Shown here piece after piece: positions 28,238 through 36,662 of a stretch of DNA of 64,000 nt; positions within the stretch are counted from its first letter, which is position 1; every line of letters begins with the position of its first letter. The DNA is taken from contig NC_016631.1 in assembly GCF_000178955.2 (NCBI RefSeq), forward strand, positions 1,426,001 through 1,490,000, written 5' to 3'. Below the pieces are notes generated by a model. The model searched no databases. It was not told the origin of the DNA and was given only the letters and a program-made list of their open reading frames with translations. The position numbers and the translations under genes are program-made. Source of the stretch: Granulicella mallensis MP5ACTX8 (GTDB lineage: Bacteria; Acidobacteriota; Terriglobia; Terriglobales; Acidobacteriaceae).

Positions 28238-29419
28238 CTATGGGGTTGGAGTTGCCAGCGGCTCGGCGCTATGCACGTTGAGCAGAGCAACGATGTCCTG
28301 GTCGTAGATAGATTTTTTGCGGTCCGCCAGCTCGGTGAAGCGGTGATAAACGCTGTCGAGTTCTTCGCGTGTGAGCGTGTGGCCGAGCTCCGTGAGGCGA
28401 TGCTCCAGTGCGCGGCGGCCGGAGTGTTTGCCGAGCACGATCGTTGTGGCTGTCACGCCGACGGAGGCCGGCGTCATGATCTCGTAGGTGAGAGGGTTGG
28501 CCAGGACGCCGTGTTGATGAATGCCGCTTTCGTGGGCAAAGGCATTTTTGCCGACTACCGCCTTATTAGGAGCGACGGGGTGGTCTACGATTTCCGCAAG
28601 CAGCGCGCTGGTCGGGTAGAGCTGCGTATTCACGATGTTCGAGGTGTAGGGCAGAACATCGCGGCGTACCAGCAGGGCCGCAGCTACTTCTTCCAGGGCG
28701 GCGTTTCCGGCGCGTTCGCCGATACCATTGACAGCTACTTCGACCTGACGCGCTCCACCTTCGATGCCGGCCAGCGTATTGGCGACCGCAAGGCCAAGAT
28801 CGTCGTGGCAGTGTGTGGAGAAGATGACGCCTTCCATGCCAGGCAGCTCTCTCAGCATGCGGAAGATGGCTGTGTATTCAGACGGTGTCACATAGCCGAC
28901 GGTATCCGGAATATTGATGGTGGTGGCCCCGGCCTGCACGGCAACCTTGACCATCTCGCAGAGGAAAGCGGCTTCGGTGCGTGTCGCGTCCATGGGCGAG
29001 AACTCTACGTTGTCCACAAAGGAGCGGGCCCTGCGTACCGATTCGGCGGCGAGGTCGAGTGCCTGTGCCCTGGACATCCTCATCTGGTGCTCGAGATGGA
29101 TGTCGGAGGAGGAGAGAAAGGTATGGATGCGGTTGTTTTGAGCGGGTTCCACGGCACGAGCGGCTGATTCGATATCTGCCTGCTTGGCTCTCGCCAGGGC
29201 GGCGATGCGCACACCCTTAACTTCTTTGGCGATGGTCCGCACGGAGTCAAAGTCGCCTGCGGACGCGATCGGAAAGCCGGCCTCGATGATGTCCACACCA
29301 AGGGCCGCAAGCTGATGCGCGAAACGCAGTTTTTCGCCTGGGTGCATGGTGCAGCCGGGCGACTGCTCGCCGTCGCGCAGGGTTGTGTCGAAGAAGACGA
29401 TCTGATCGGTGTGCGCCAT
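28238..29419 (-). CDS. leuA: 2-isopropylmalate synthase, short form without regulatory domain
   Basis: DRE-TIM metallolyase that condenses 2-oxoisovalerate with acetyl-CoA, first step of leucine synthesis. The catalytic barrel is complete: FFDTTLRDGEQSPGCTM (residues 9-25), IIEAGFPIASAGDF, HCHDDLGLAVANTLAG and NGIGERAGNAALEEV, then the linker with NKAVVGKNAFAHESGIHQHG and GKHSGRRAL. The protein stops at 393 residues, about 110-120 short of a usual LeuA, and the C-terminal LeuA dimer (leucine-binding) domain is missing. A homocitrate or citramalate synthase is the alternative, but the leu context and motifs favour LeuA. First gene of the cluster. Confidence 0.92.
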   Translation of the reverse strand: MAHTDQIVFFDTTLRDGEQSPGCTMHPGEKLRFAHQLAALGVDIIEAGFPIASAGDFDSVRTIAKEVKGVRIAALARAKQADIESAARAVEPAQNNRIHTFLSSSDIHLEHQMRMSRAQALDLAAESVRRARSFVDNVEFSPMDATRTEAAFLCEMVKVAVQAGATTINIPDTVGYVTPSEYTAIFRMLRELPGMEGVIFSTHCHDDLGLAVANTLAGIEGGARQVEVAVNGIGERAGNAALEEVAAALLVRRDVLPYTSNIVNTQLYPTSALLAEIVDHPVAPNKAVVGKNAFAHESGIHQHGVLANPLTYEIMTPASVGVTATTIVLGKHSGRRALEHRLTELGHTLTREELDSVYHRFTELADRKKSIYDQDIVALLNVHSAEPLATPTP

Positions 29420-29444
29420 AAAGAAGAACCTTTCCGTCTCGACC

Positions 29445-29471
29445 TAGAGCATAACGTACACTTATGCTCTA
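29445..29471. promoter_or_regulatory. 27-bp palindromic operator, LysR-type T-N11-A box
   Basis: Perfect 10-bp arms TAGAGCATAA and TTATGCTCTA separated by CGTACAC. The centre fits the LysR-type T-N11-A rule (TAA...TTA with ATAA/TTAT flanks). It lies 26 bp upstream of the leuA start and 150 bp from the divergent LysR gene, so it is the likely binding site for that regulator. Its closeness to leuA suits repression or promoter overlap. Confidence 0.8.
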
Positions 29472-29621
29472 AGTGGGATGTATGCGAATTTCTAATGCGA
29501 GTATAGGGGAATGCGGGCCTGAGAAAACGGTACTACTTTGCCTCCGATAAAAGCAAAGGCCGGGATGCACATCGGCAACAGCAAAGGATCGCGCTAAGAG
29601 CGCAGGGAAGGGCGGGAACGC

Positions 29622-30542
29622 GTGGACTTATTTCAGTTGGAGACGTTTCTGGCGGTAGCCGAGGAACGCAGCTTTTCGCGAGCAGCGGCGCGGCTGCATC
29701 GAACCCAGCCTGCGGTCAGCCAGGTCATTGCGAAGCTCGAAGCAGAGCTTGGCGAAACCTTGCTGGAGCGTTCTTCACGCGACGGCACGCTGACCGATGC
29801 GGGCGAAGTCCTTCGTGAATATGCCGAGAAAATGTTGAATCTAAGGGCTGATGCCACTTCGGCCCTGGTCGATCTGCGTTCTCTGCATACGGGGCGTCTG
29901 AACCTGGCAGCCAACGAGTACACCTGCCTTTACCTGCTGCCGCTGCTGGATGCCTTCCGGCGCGAGCATCCGCGGGTCAAGGTCGCGGTGCAGCGGACAT
30001 TGGCCAGCCGCATCGCTGACGAGATCCTGCAGCACTCGGTGGAGCTGGGGGTCGTCAGCTTCAGGCCGGACGATCCGCAGGTGCGGTCGATGCTGGTGTA
30101 CCGCGATGAACTGGTCTGCATCGTGAGCCCCGGCCATGCGCTGGCGAAGGAGGGCAAGGCTTCGATCCAGCGGCTGGGGCGAGAGGTCTTTGTGGCACAC
30201 AATGTGCAGTCACCTCTGCGCCAGAAGGTGATTGGCGCGTTCAAGAGGCACAAGACACCTCTGCAGATGGAGGTCGAGCTGCCATCGCTGGAGGCGATCA
30301 AACGGTTTGTGCAGCGGGGCAATGGCGTGGCTCTCGTTCCGAAGCTGACCGTTGAGGTAGAGCTGGAGGCGGGAGCCCTGGTGGGGATCGCGGTGCCGGA
30401 GTTGCAGATGGAGCGCAAGCTGCGGCTGGTCTACCGGCGGCAGGCGGCCTTGAGCCATGCCGCACGAGCGTTTCTGCAGGTGGTTGAAAAACATGCGGAG
30501 GCCCATGGCGATCCGTTTTGTTTTATTGCGGAACGGGCGTAG
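29622..30542 (+). CDS. LysR-type transcriptional regulator, divergent from the leu/ilv cluster
   Basis: A 306-residue LTTR. The N-terminal winged helix reads MDLFQLETFLAVAEERSFSR, RTQPAVSQVIAKLEAELGE and a recognition helix continuing into DAGEVLREYAEKML. The effector-binding domain covers about residues 90-290 (GRLNLAANEYTCLYLLPLL, VSFRPDDPQVRSMLVYRDE, NVQSPLRQKVIGAF, RGNGVALVPKLTVE). It resembles CysB/CbbR-like LTTRs in length and layout. The position 200 bp from leuA, with a perfect T-N11-A palindrome in between, suggests control of the branched-chain cluster. The effector is unknown; 2-isopropylmalate, as for LeuO/LeuB-type LTTRs, is a guess. Confidence 0.9.
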   Translation: MDLFQLETFLAVAEERSFSRAAARLHRTQPAVSQVIAKLEAELGETLLERSSRDGTLTDAGEVLREYAEKMLNLRADATSALVDLRSLHTGRLNLAANEYTCLYLLPLLDAFRREHPRVKVAVQRTLASRIADEILQHSVELGVVSFRPDDPQVRSMLVYRDELVCIVSPGHALAKEGKASIQRLGREVFVAHNVQSPLRQKVIGAFKRHKTPLQMEVELPSLEAIKRFVQRGNGVALVPKLTVEVELEAGALVGIAVPELQMERKLRLVYRRQAALSHAARAFLQVVEKHAEAHGDPFCFIAERA

Positions 30543-30746
30543 GTGGGATGTGGTGGAGTGAGCTTCGCGCTGTGCCTGTGATGAAGGGTGCTTGTACGTG
30601 CGCTGATCCGCTGGCAAACCCCGAAAAGATAGTTCCGGAACGGGGAACCTTTCTCCCTGCGGCACGTCTTTAATCGGTAGCTGTGCGTGTTGCTTAGGCT
30701 GCGCGGAACAGCACATTGTTGCGAGATGAAAGTGAGTTTAGTCATG

Positions 30747-31196
30747 ATGCGGAAGGCAATGGAAAAGAAGAGAATGCGCACGGCAGCCGTGCTGCTGTGC
30801 GGAGCGATGCTGGCCGTACTTCCAGCGATGGCGCAGCAGGATACGACGCCGCAACAGGGGCAGGGCGAACACCGTGGCGGCATGAACCCGGAGCGTCGCG
30901 CGGATCGTCTGCAGAAGGCGTTAGGCCTCACCGCCGACCAGACCACGCAGCTGAAGACGATCTTCACCGATGAGCAGGCCAAGGGAGAGGCTCTGCGGAA
31001 CGATACGTCCGTGCCCCAGGATGAACGCCGCTCGAAGATGATGGAGCTGCGCAAGGACGAAGAGACGAAGGTTCATGCCGTTCTGACCGACGAGCAGAAG
31101 GCAAAGTACGATGCCATGCAGCAGGAGCGCATGCGTGGCCGCCAGAATGGCGGGGATGGCAATGCTCCCGCTCCTGCTTCCGCGCCCTCGATGTAG
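30747..31196 (+). CDS. Spy/CpxP-like periplasmic LTXXQ protein
   Basis: About 149 residues: an N-terminal basic region then signal peptide (MRTAAVLLCGAMLAVLPAMAQ), a glutamine-rich linker, and a helical domain with two LTXXQ-type motifs (LGLTADQTTQLKTIFTDEQ and AVLTDEQKAKYDAMQQ), the signature of Spy/CpxP periplasmic chaperones and stress sensors. The C-terminus is Gly/Ala/Pro-rich. Several clustered ATGs (30726, 30744, 30747, 30759, 30774) make the start uncertain; GGAAGG sits before 30759. A terminator follows. A role in envelope protein quality control is inferred from the family. Confidence 0.8.
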   Translation: MRKAMEKKRMRTAAVLLCGAMLAVLPAMAQQDTTPQQGQGEHRGGMNPERRADRLQKALGLTADQTTQLKTIFTDEQAKGEALRNDTSVPQDERRSKMMELRKDEETKVHAVLTDEQKAKYDAMQQERMRGRQNGGDGNAPAPASAPSM

Positions 31197-31230
31197 AAGT
31201 AGCGTTCGATGAAACAGGCTGTAGCACACG

Positions 31231-31260
31231 AGAGGGCCTCTACGGAGGCCCTCCCGTTTT
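31231..31260 (+). terminator. Rho-independent terminator after the Spy-like gene
   Basis: GAGGGCCTC-TAC-GGAGGCCCTC stem followed by CCGTTTT. Confidence 0.82.
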
Positions 31261-31436
31261 GTGGGTAAAGGGGTGTGTGGATGGATTCCTTCCAGAAACG
31301 CTGAGGATGGACGGCGCAGCAGCACAGTCAGCGGGTACAATTAGTCATTAGCGCGCCGCGGGTTCGGTTATGAGCTCTCCGAAGATATTGGAGCAGCGAG
31401 GGCCTGGGGAGCGATTGCGAAGGGATTTCTGCAAGC

Positions 31437-32063
31437 ATGAAGAAGATGATGTTGCTCGGCGCTCTGCTGGTATGCACCGCCGCCGTGGGTTACGCCCAGG
31501 AAAGCCGGCAAGACGTGAGTGCGAGCGCCTACGGAGTATTTGACTCTAAAGTACACGGCCCTGGCGGTGTGACGGAGCAGGGAACGAGTGCTATTGGCTT
31601 CCTTGGAAGCTACCGTTACTCGGTGACGCCACGCAGTGCTTTGGAGTTGAACTATTCCTTCCTGCAAAACTCGCATAGATACGGCAATCCTAGTTTCAAT
31701 ATCGGCACAGACAATGTGCCCATTTACGTTCACGCCAGGCAGCAGGAGATCTCTGGAGCCTACGTCTACTCACGCAATTACAAAAGGTACAATCCGTTTC
31801 TCGAGGTCGGTGTCGGTGGCATCCTCTTCTCGCCGATTCAGGATTTCGGTACCCAGGTGCAGAGCCTCAAGCGAAACACCAATATCGGAGCCCTCTTTGG
31901 CGGTGGATTGGCCTATGAGATCAGCCCCAGCTTCGACATCCGGGCGGAGTATCGCGGCTTCCTGCTCAAGGCTCCTGACTTTGGTGCTTCTGGCGGCATC
32001 TTCAAGACCAATCGCTACGAAGTACTCTCGATGCCGGCGATTGGTATTGCCTACCACTTCTAA
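31437..32063 (+). CDS. Outer-membrane beta-barrel protein
   Basis: A 208-residue protein with signal peptide MKKMMLLGALLVCTAAVGYAQ and amphipathic strands typical of an eight-stranded OmpA/OmpW-like barrel: SAIGFLGSYRYSVTPRSALELNY, GAYVYSRNYKRYNPFLEVGVGG, GGGLAYEISPSFDIRAEYRGF. The last residues AIGIAYHF end in phenylalanine, the usual BAM recognition signature. The ligand is unknown. It has its own terminator at 32085. A paralogous-looking barrel with a similar ending lies convergently at 32466. Confidence 0.83.
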   Translation: MKKMMLLGALLVCTAAVGYAQESRQDVSASAYGVFDSKVHGPGGVTEQGTSAIGFLGSYRYSVTPRSALELNYSFLQNSHRYGNPSFNIGTDNVPIYVHARQQEISGAYVYSRNYKRYNPFLEVGVGGILFSPIQDFGTQVQSLKRNTNIGALFGGGLAYEISPSFDIRAEYRGFLLKAPDFGASGGIFKTNRYEVLSMPAIGIAYHF

Positions 32064-32084
32064 CGTCAGTTCATAAAAGCATAA

Positions 32085-32118
32085 CCAGAGGCCCGGCGAT
32101 TGCCGGGCCTCTGGCTTT
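32085..32118 (+). terminator. Rho-independent terminator after the barrel gene
   Basis: CCAGAGGCCCGGC-GATT-GCCGGGCCTCTGG stem followed by CTTTTT. Confidence 0.9.
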
Positions 32119-32412
32119 TTGTGGAGGGGATATTTTGAGAATTGCCTTCCTCTATGCAGCCAAGACTGTTCAGGAACCACTAAGGCTGTATCCCAAGGTG
32201 GGGCGGCTTGTTTCGCCACAACCAAAGAAGGCAATTCGGTCGTTGCGGCTGCGCCTTCACTGCGGCCTTCAGCAGAGAGGAAAGAGCCTTTGGCTCGACA
32301 TCTTCAGCACGGTTGAAACCGTGCCCTTCCGGGGTCTTGCCTCAACAAACTGTTTGTGCCCTTCGACTCCACGACAAGAATAGTTGGATGACACGCCCTG
32401 GAGAAGAAAGAC
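32119..32412. other. Non-coding stretch with a dispersed-repeat remnant
   Basis: No convincing gene in 290 bp between two barrel genes. It holds the hairpin CACGGTTGAAACCGTG (32308-32323), of the family C type, and a CAACAAACTGTTTGTG dyad near 32343, in a GC-moderate background. Confidence 0.5.
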
Positions 32413-32450
32413 AAACAGCAAAGCCCCGGAGATCCGGGGCTTTGCTGTTT
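32413..32450. terminator. Bidirectional terminator between convergent barrel genes
   Basis: A perfect 18-bp stem (32413-32430 with 32433-32450), AAACAGCAAAGCCCCGGA and its complement around a 2-bp centre, with A/T ends in both directions. It lies just past the stop of the minus-strand barrel gene. Confidence 0.88.
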
Positions 32451-32465
32451 GCATTGAATTGAAAT

Positions 32466-33062
32466 TTAGCGACGAGGCTTGCCGGGAGGGAAGTGGTAGG
32501 CGACGCCAAAGTTGACCATGGTTGGCGTAAGGCCATTACCAAGAGGGTAGTGAGAGGAGAACCATCTCTGATACTCCCCTTCGACACGGATATTGATATG
32601 AGATTGCACCGCAAAATCAGCGCCAACTCCAAAATCAATCATGTTTGTGGCTATCGTGGGATAGGCGGGCTCGCCAGCCTCCAATTGGTTTTGGATAAGG
32701 GCTTGAGGTGAAGAAAACTGCCCACGTCCATAGAGCGCTTTACCGTAAGGCTTGAGGTTGCCGAAGCGCCAGAAGTATCGGCCACCCACCTCGTAGCTGC
32801 GTTGAAAAAAACGATTGGGTTGAGCATCGTCCGGATCGTTGAGCTGACGAAAATCGACTTCAACCCCTATGTGTCTAAGGAAGTCAAAGTCGCTATAAGC
32901 TCCGAATCCACGGATATAGGTGACTCCCAGATCAGGATTAGCAACGGAATAGGTAGCACCGACCTGCAAGTCGCCAAGGCGACTTGCAGCCGGTCTGGCC
33001 TGCCCCACGGCCAGTGAGGTGCCAGCGGTTAGAAGTGCGAGAGTGAGAACAAGATTCTTCAA
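32466..33062 (-). CDS. Outer-membrane beta-barrel protein
   Basis: A 198-residue protein with signal peptide MKNLVLTLALLTAGTSLAVGQ. The mature part has alternating amphipathic strands: LGDLQVGATYSVANPDLG, HIGVEVDFRQLND, SYEVGGRYFWRFGNLKPYGK, NIRVEGEYQRWFSS and TMVNFGVAYHFPPGKPRR. The VAYHF strand matches the last strand of the neighbouring barrel at 31437, but here four to six basic residues follow the terminal phenylalanine, so the BAM signal is not at the extreme C-terminus. Function unknown. Confidence 0.8.
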   Translation of the reverse strand: MKNLVLTLALLTAGTSLAVGQARPAASRLGDLQVGATYSVANPDLGVTYIRGFGAYSDFDFLRHIGVEVDFRQLNDPDDAQPNRFFQRSYEVGGRYFWRFGNLKPYGKALYGRGQFSSPQALIQNQLEAGEPAYPTIATNMIDFGVGADFAVQSHINIRVEGEYQRWFSSHYPLGNGLTPTMVNFGVAYHFPPGKPRR

Positions 33063-33098
33063 CGATGAGCTCCATCCATACCGCTACTAAGGAGCGGT

Positions 33099-34952
33099 CT
33101 AGTTCTGCGGTGGGGTGGCCGTGCCGGTAGTGGGCTCCGCTTGAGCTGGCTGTGCTGCCGGAGCATTGTCTACTGGGGCATTGTTTGCTGCTGGGGCCGG
33201 AGCGGCTGCCGGGGCTGCCACTGGAGCTGCTGCGGGCTGCCAGTAAGTGAGCCGCTGGTAGACCGGGGTGATCTCAAAGGGAATCTTGTCGCGCGAGCTC
33301 AACAGAGGCTCGTAGGTGGTGTGCATCTGGATGACCTGATCGGTCCAGGGATCGTAGCGGAGGTACTGGCCCAGAGGCATGGCACCCTGCTGCTTCAGGT
33401 CGTTGTTATCGAGCTTGGGGCCCTTGGAGACGATAGCCTGCATCCAGAAGGTGCCATCCGGCTTCAACAAGCCATCGCCGATCTGCGGCTTGTTGAGCTC
33501 CGGCAGACCCTTTTCACGAGCCTGGAGCTGCTGGAGATAGAGAGAGAAGTACCTCTGGCCGTCGGCGAGATCCTTGGCGTTCAACAGCTCCATGGCTTTC
33601 TTGGCTGCTTCAACGTTTTCGGCGTTGGTGTGGTGCATCGGCAGGCGCTGGAAGGCTCTCTCACTGGGGAAGAGCAGGCGGTCGCTGAAGGCGTACTTGG
33701 TGTCGACACGGTGACCGAGCAGGATGTGCGCTACCTGGAAGGCCAAAAGGGCATTCAGGTTGGCTCCCTGCTGGGCGCCATCGGTCGTTGGAATTGCCGT
33801 GGTGTCGATCAGGCTCTTGGAGATCAGGATTGTGTTCCCGATGGAGAGCGACTCCAGCGGTGTGGTCAGCAGGATACGAACCTTGAGGGGACGTGCCGTG
33901 GGGATCTGGTTATAAGCAAGGATATTGTTGGCCAGGTCTGAGAGCGTCTTGTCGAAGTCGCTGGGAGCATCGACGAGGCCAGCCGTGTAGAGGCGGTCGA
34001 TGACGTTGTCCTCGGCCTGCTGGACCCACTCGCGCTGTGCCTGCAGGGGGCTGACGTCGGGAGCCTGTTGGCTGGTGTCGATCGCGCCTTCCACTTCCAG
34101 GCTGGTCTGGTCGGTGTCCTTATTCGGGATCTTCAGCGAGTAGCCCCAGATGTGGCTGACGGCCTTGAACTTCAGGACGTGAGCGGGACTCTTCGGGTCG
34201 GACTCTTCGATGTAGGAAGCCGTCGGCATCCAGAGACCGTCCTGGACGTTGCTGCGCCACGAGTCGAAGTGATAGAACTCGGCGCGGTCCTTATCCTCGC
34301 CGGCGAGATCGCCGTTATAGCGGACGATGTTCCCACCGTTACGCTCCACCCAGACGCGTCCGAAGAAGCGGCCTGCACTTCTCTTGATCGGCTCAACGTC
34401 GAATACGACGGTGGGAACCGTTCCGAGAAAGTCGTTACGGACGAAATAGAAGTTGTAGTGCTGGCGATCGAAGGCATCGCCGTTCGGTCCATTTGTGTCG
34501 ATGACGACCATGCGAACGAAGCCGCCCTCGTCATAGCTGAGGTGCAGGCTCTTGGTCAGGCCGGCCAGGCCGCCGAGCGCCTGTTTGATTCCACCGAACT
34601 TTCCGGTTGAATCCTTCTTGCCGTCGGCATAGCCGACTTCGGTGATCTCTTTGCCGAAGTTGATGCGGGTCAAATAGTGCGCATCCATCTCGGGTACCTG
34701 GATCATGGCCGGATCGGGGCGCATGTTCTGGATGTAGGTCTCCACGAGGGGCTGACGCTCCCTGAGAGTCTTGATGACGGCCGCTTCGCGGAGGATGGCC
34801 TTGTCGATCAGGGCATTCTGGGCCGGCGTCGGCTTGCGGGTGACCGTCTGGTCGGTCTTCTTCTTCCCGAAGACGCCAGCCGAAGCTGGCAGGGCCGAGG
34901 CAGCCAGAAATGTGAGGGTCACAGCGGCAGTAAGTTTCGTCCGGAGATTCAT
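33099..34952 (-). CDS. Large secreted protein with a degenerate M48-like metallopeptidase motif
   Basis: A 617-residue exported protein (signal MNLRTKLTAAVTLTFLAASALPASA). The first half is strand-rich (residues about 80-290: GFVRMVVIDTNGPNGDAFD, YNFYFVRNDFLGTVPTVVFD). Around residues 380-440 the sequence NLNALLAFQVAHILLGHRVD and KYAFSDRLLFPSERAFQR has the layout of an M48 peptidase (HExxH...GH), but HELAH is replaced by FQVAH, so the zinc site is lost. The C-terminus is an Ala/Pro/Gln tail. It is next to a TonB gene on the same strand. A structural or binding role seems likelier than proteolysis. Confidence 0.8.
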   Translation of the reverse strand: MNLRTKLTAAVTLTFLAASALPASAGVFGKKKTDQTVTRKPTPAQNALIDKAILREAAVIKTLRERQPLVETYIQNMRPDPAMIQVPEMDAHYLTRINFGKEITEVGYADGKKDSTGKFGGIKQALGGLAGLTKSLHLSYDEGGFVRMVVIDTNGPNGDAFDRQHYNFYFVRNDFLGTVPTVVFDVEPIKRSAGRFFGRVWVERNGGNIVRYNGDLAGEDKDRAEFYHFDSWRSNVQDGLWMPTASYIEESDPKSPAHVLKFKAVSHIWGYSLKIPNKDTDQTSLEVEGAIDTSQQAPDVSPLQAQREWVQQAEDNVIDRLYTAGLVDAPSDFDKTLSDLANNILAYNQIPTARPLKVRILLTTPLESLSIGNTILISKSLIDTTAIPTTDGAQQGANLNALLAFQVAHILLGHRVDTKYAFSDRLLFPSERAFQRLPMHHTNAENVEAAKKAMELLNAKDLADGQRYFSLYLQQLQAREKGLPELNKPQIGDGLLKPDGTFWMQAIVSKGPKLDNNDLKQQGAMPLGQYLRYDPWTDQVIQMHTTYEPLLSSRDKIPFEITPVYQRLTYWQPAAAPVAAPAAAPAPAANNAPVDNAPAAQPAQAEPTTGTATPPQN

Positions 34953-35085
34953 TGTGTCTAAAGACTCCTTTGGTTCAATCGGATGCCCCCAAGAGGGTAT
35001 TCCGTTCGGATGTTTCGGTAAAGCGTTCAGGATTCGGGAACAGCCCAGGGGGCGGATTTTAGCGAAAGTCTCGTCGTCCCTTAGG

Positions 35086-36189
35086 TTAACTCATCTGGAA
35101 GTTGATCTTGACGACACCTTCCCAGTCGACCGGATTTCCCGAGGCGTCCTTGGCAGGCGTGAAACGTGTGTTCTGAGCAGCTTGCAGGGCGGATTCATCG
35201 AGTCCGTGACCCAGACCGCTGGTCACGCCCAGAACCTGTACCGCTCCTGAAGCTGTAACGCGGATACGTACGGAGACCGTGCCTTCCAGGTGTATGGACT
35301 TGGCCTCGGCGGTATAGACCGGGGTGGGCTTATAGGTGACTTTCGGGGGGGAGGCAGCCGTTGCGGTACGAAGTTGGGAGGTAGTTGCGGCTGGTGGTGT
35401 TGCTGCCGTTTGCAACTGTACCTGCCGTGGCGAGTTCGCGTAATTCGTTGAATTCAAAGGTCCGTTGCTGCCCGGAGTGCCGAGCCTTACGCCTTTGACC
35501 TCGCGCGATCCGTTGTCCCGGCCATTGAGGTTGGTGCAGTTCGGGCAGCCGGAACCGAGGTTGACCGAGGTCGCACGGGGACCGCTGCCGGTGTTGGAGG
35601 CATTCATGCCCGGTGCGCCCTGATTCCCCAGGTTCACCTGGGATACCGCAGGACCCGTCGTCGGTTTCAAAGGATTATCGGGCTGACCCAGGCGGACAGG
35701 CGTGGGATGCACATCGTTATTGGGAATATGGGCCGGCGCGGCGGCGGCGAGATTCACCTTGACCGGCGCGGGCGGCGGTGTAATGGCCTTCGGCGGAGCC
35801 GGCTGCGTGACCACAGGCTTCGGTATCGGCACAGGGATCGGCTTTACCTCGGGAACCTTCTCCGGAGGAGGTGGAGGAACGATCTTGGGCGGATGCAGAA
35901 CCTCCCTCGGCGTGGGGATCGGCTTCGGAGGAGGGGGCGGTGGCGGCTTGGGAACCGGTGCGGTCACGGGCGGCGGCGGGGGAAGCGTGAGTACCGCAAT
36001 CTGCTTAGCCACGGTAGGATTGGTCTTCACTATGTAGCCGAGGATCACCACAACAACGGCAAGGACGACATTGATGATGATCGAGGTAATTGCCGCACTT
36101 TTGCTGCGCTTGCCATCGTCAAGAACGCCGAAGTGGCTAAAGCTGATGTTCTTCGGGTTCGGGTCGTTGCTGCGAAGCGGCTGGGCCAT
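35086..36189 (-). CDS. TonB-family energy transducer
   Basis: 367 residues from ATG 36189. The N-terminus is a cytoplasmic arm then one membrane anchor (SAAITSIIINVVLAVVVVILGYIV, residues about 33-56). A long periplasmic proline/lysine region follows (PPPPPVTAPVPKPPPPPPPK and VPEVKPIPVPIPKPV). The C-terminal TonB domain starts at YTAEAKSIHLEGTVSVRIRV and ends GVVKINFQMS. It should couple the proton motive force to TonB-dependent receptors. No exbBD or receptor is in the window. A Gly/Asn/Ser linker (NLGNQGAPGMNASNTGSGPR) is unusual between the proline region and the domain. Confidence 0.9.
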   Translation of the reverse strand: MAQPLRSNDPNPKNISFSHFGVLDDGKRSKSAAITSIIINVVLAVVVVILGYIVKTNPTVAKQIAVLTLPPPPPVTAPVPKPPPPPPPKPIPTPREVLHPPKIVPPPPPEKVPEVKPIPVPIPKPVVTQPAPPKAITPPPAPVKVNLAAAAPAHIPNNDVHPTPVRLGQPDNPLKPTTGPAVSQVNLGNQGAPGMNASNTGSGPRATSVNLGSGCPNCTNLNGRDNGSREVKGVRLGTPGSNGPLNSTNYANSPRQVQLQTAATPPAATTSQLRTATAASPPKVTYKPTPVYTAEAKSIHLEGTVSVRIRVTASGAVQVLGVTSGLGHGLDESALQAAQNTRFTPAKDASGNPVDWEGVVKINFQMS

Positions 36190-36662
36190 GTGTTCGTGGG
36201 TCCTTGATGCACTTGATGCATTGGCTGTAGTTCCGTAACGACGCAAAAGTGCGCGAACGATCAAACGGATGGAGTTATGAGAAAGATATCAGAATCCGTG
36301 GCTTTAACCCCTATCGGGGGGATGCCGCTTTAGATGCTGCTTTATGGACAAACCTCTTTGGTTTGATACCGTCACGAGGGTAAGTGTTGTTCCACCCCAG
36401 GCAACTACTTCTTCACGTAGGTGATAACCCTTGATATTAGACGGTTATAACGGGAATAGGGTGCGGGCAACCTACTCTCCTGTTCAGGCGATTTCTCTGT
36501 AACTGCGGGTGTATACAGGATCGAACGGCGTTTGGTGGATCCTTCCAGAGATGGGCTGCGGCACGATCTTTGCAAGGCCACTGCGGCGATGAAGCTGCTA
36601 GTGGCAGCACGCATCAAAACTGAAAGCCCAAAGTTCAAAATCCGAGGAGTCACAAACTATTT
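36190..36662. other. 470-bp spacer upstream of tonB
   Basis: Divergent promoter region of tonB and the DUF421 gene. A small CAAACCTCTTTGGTTTG dyad lies near 36349. Frames here are short and lack ribosome-binding sites or family features; no gene is called. Confidence 0.4.

Noticed and set aside
29420-29621. Attenuator or leader peptide ahead of leuA
   Set aside because: No leucine-rich leader frame or alternative terminator hairpin was seen; the palindrome is better explained as a LysR operator.
36405-36653. Minus-strand 82-codon frame upstream of tonB
   Set aside because: No ribosome-binding site, no domain-like sequence, lies in a divergent promoter gap.
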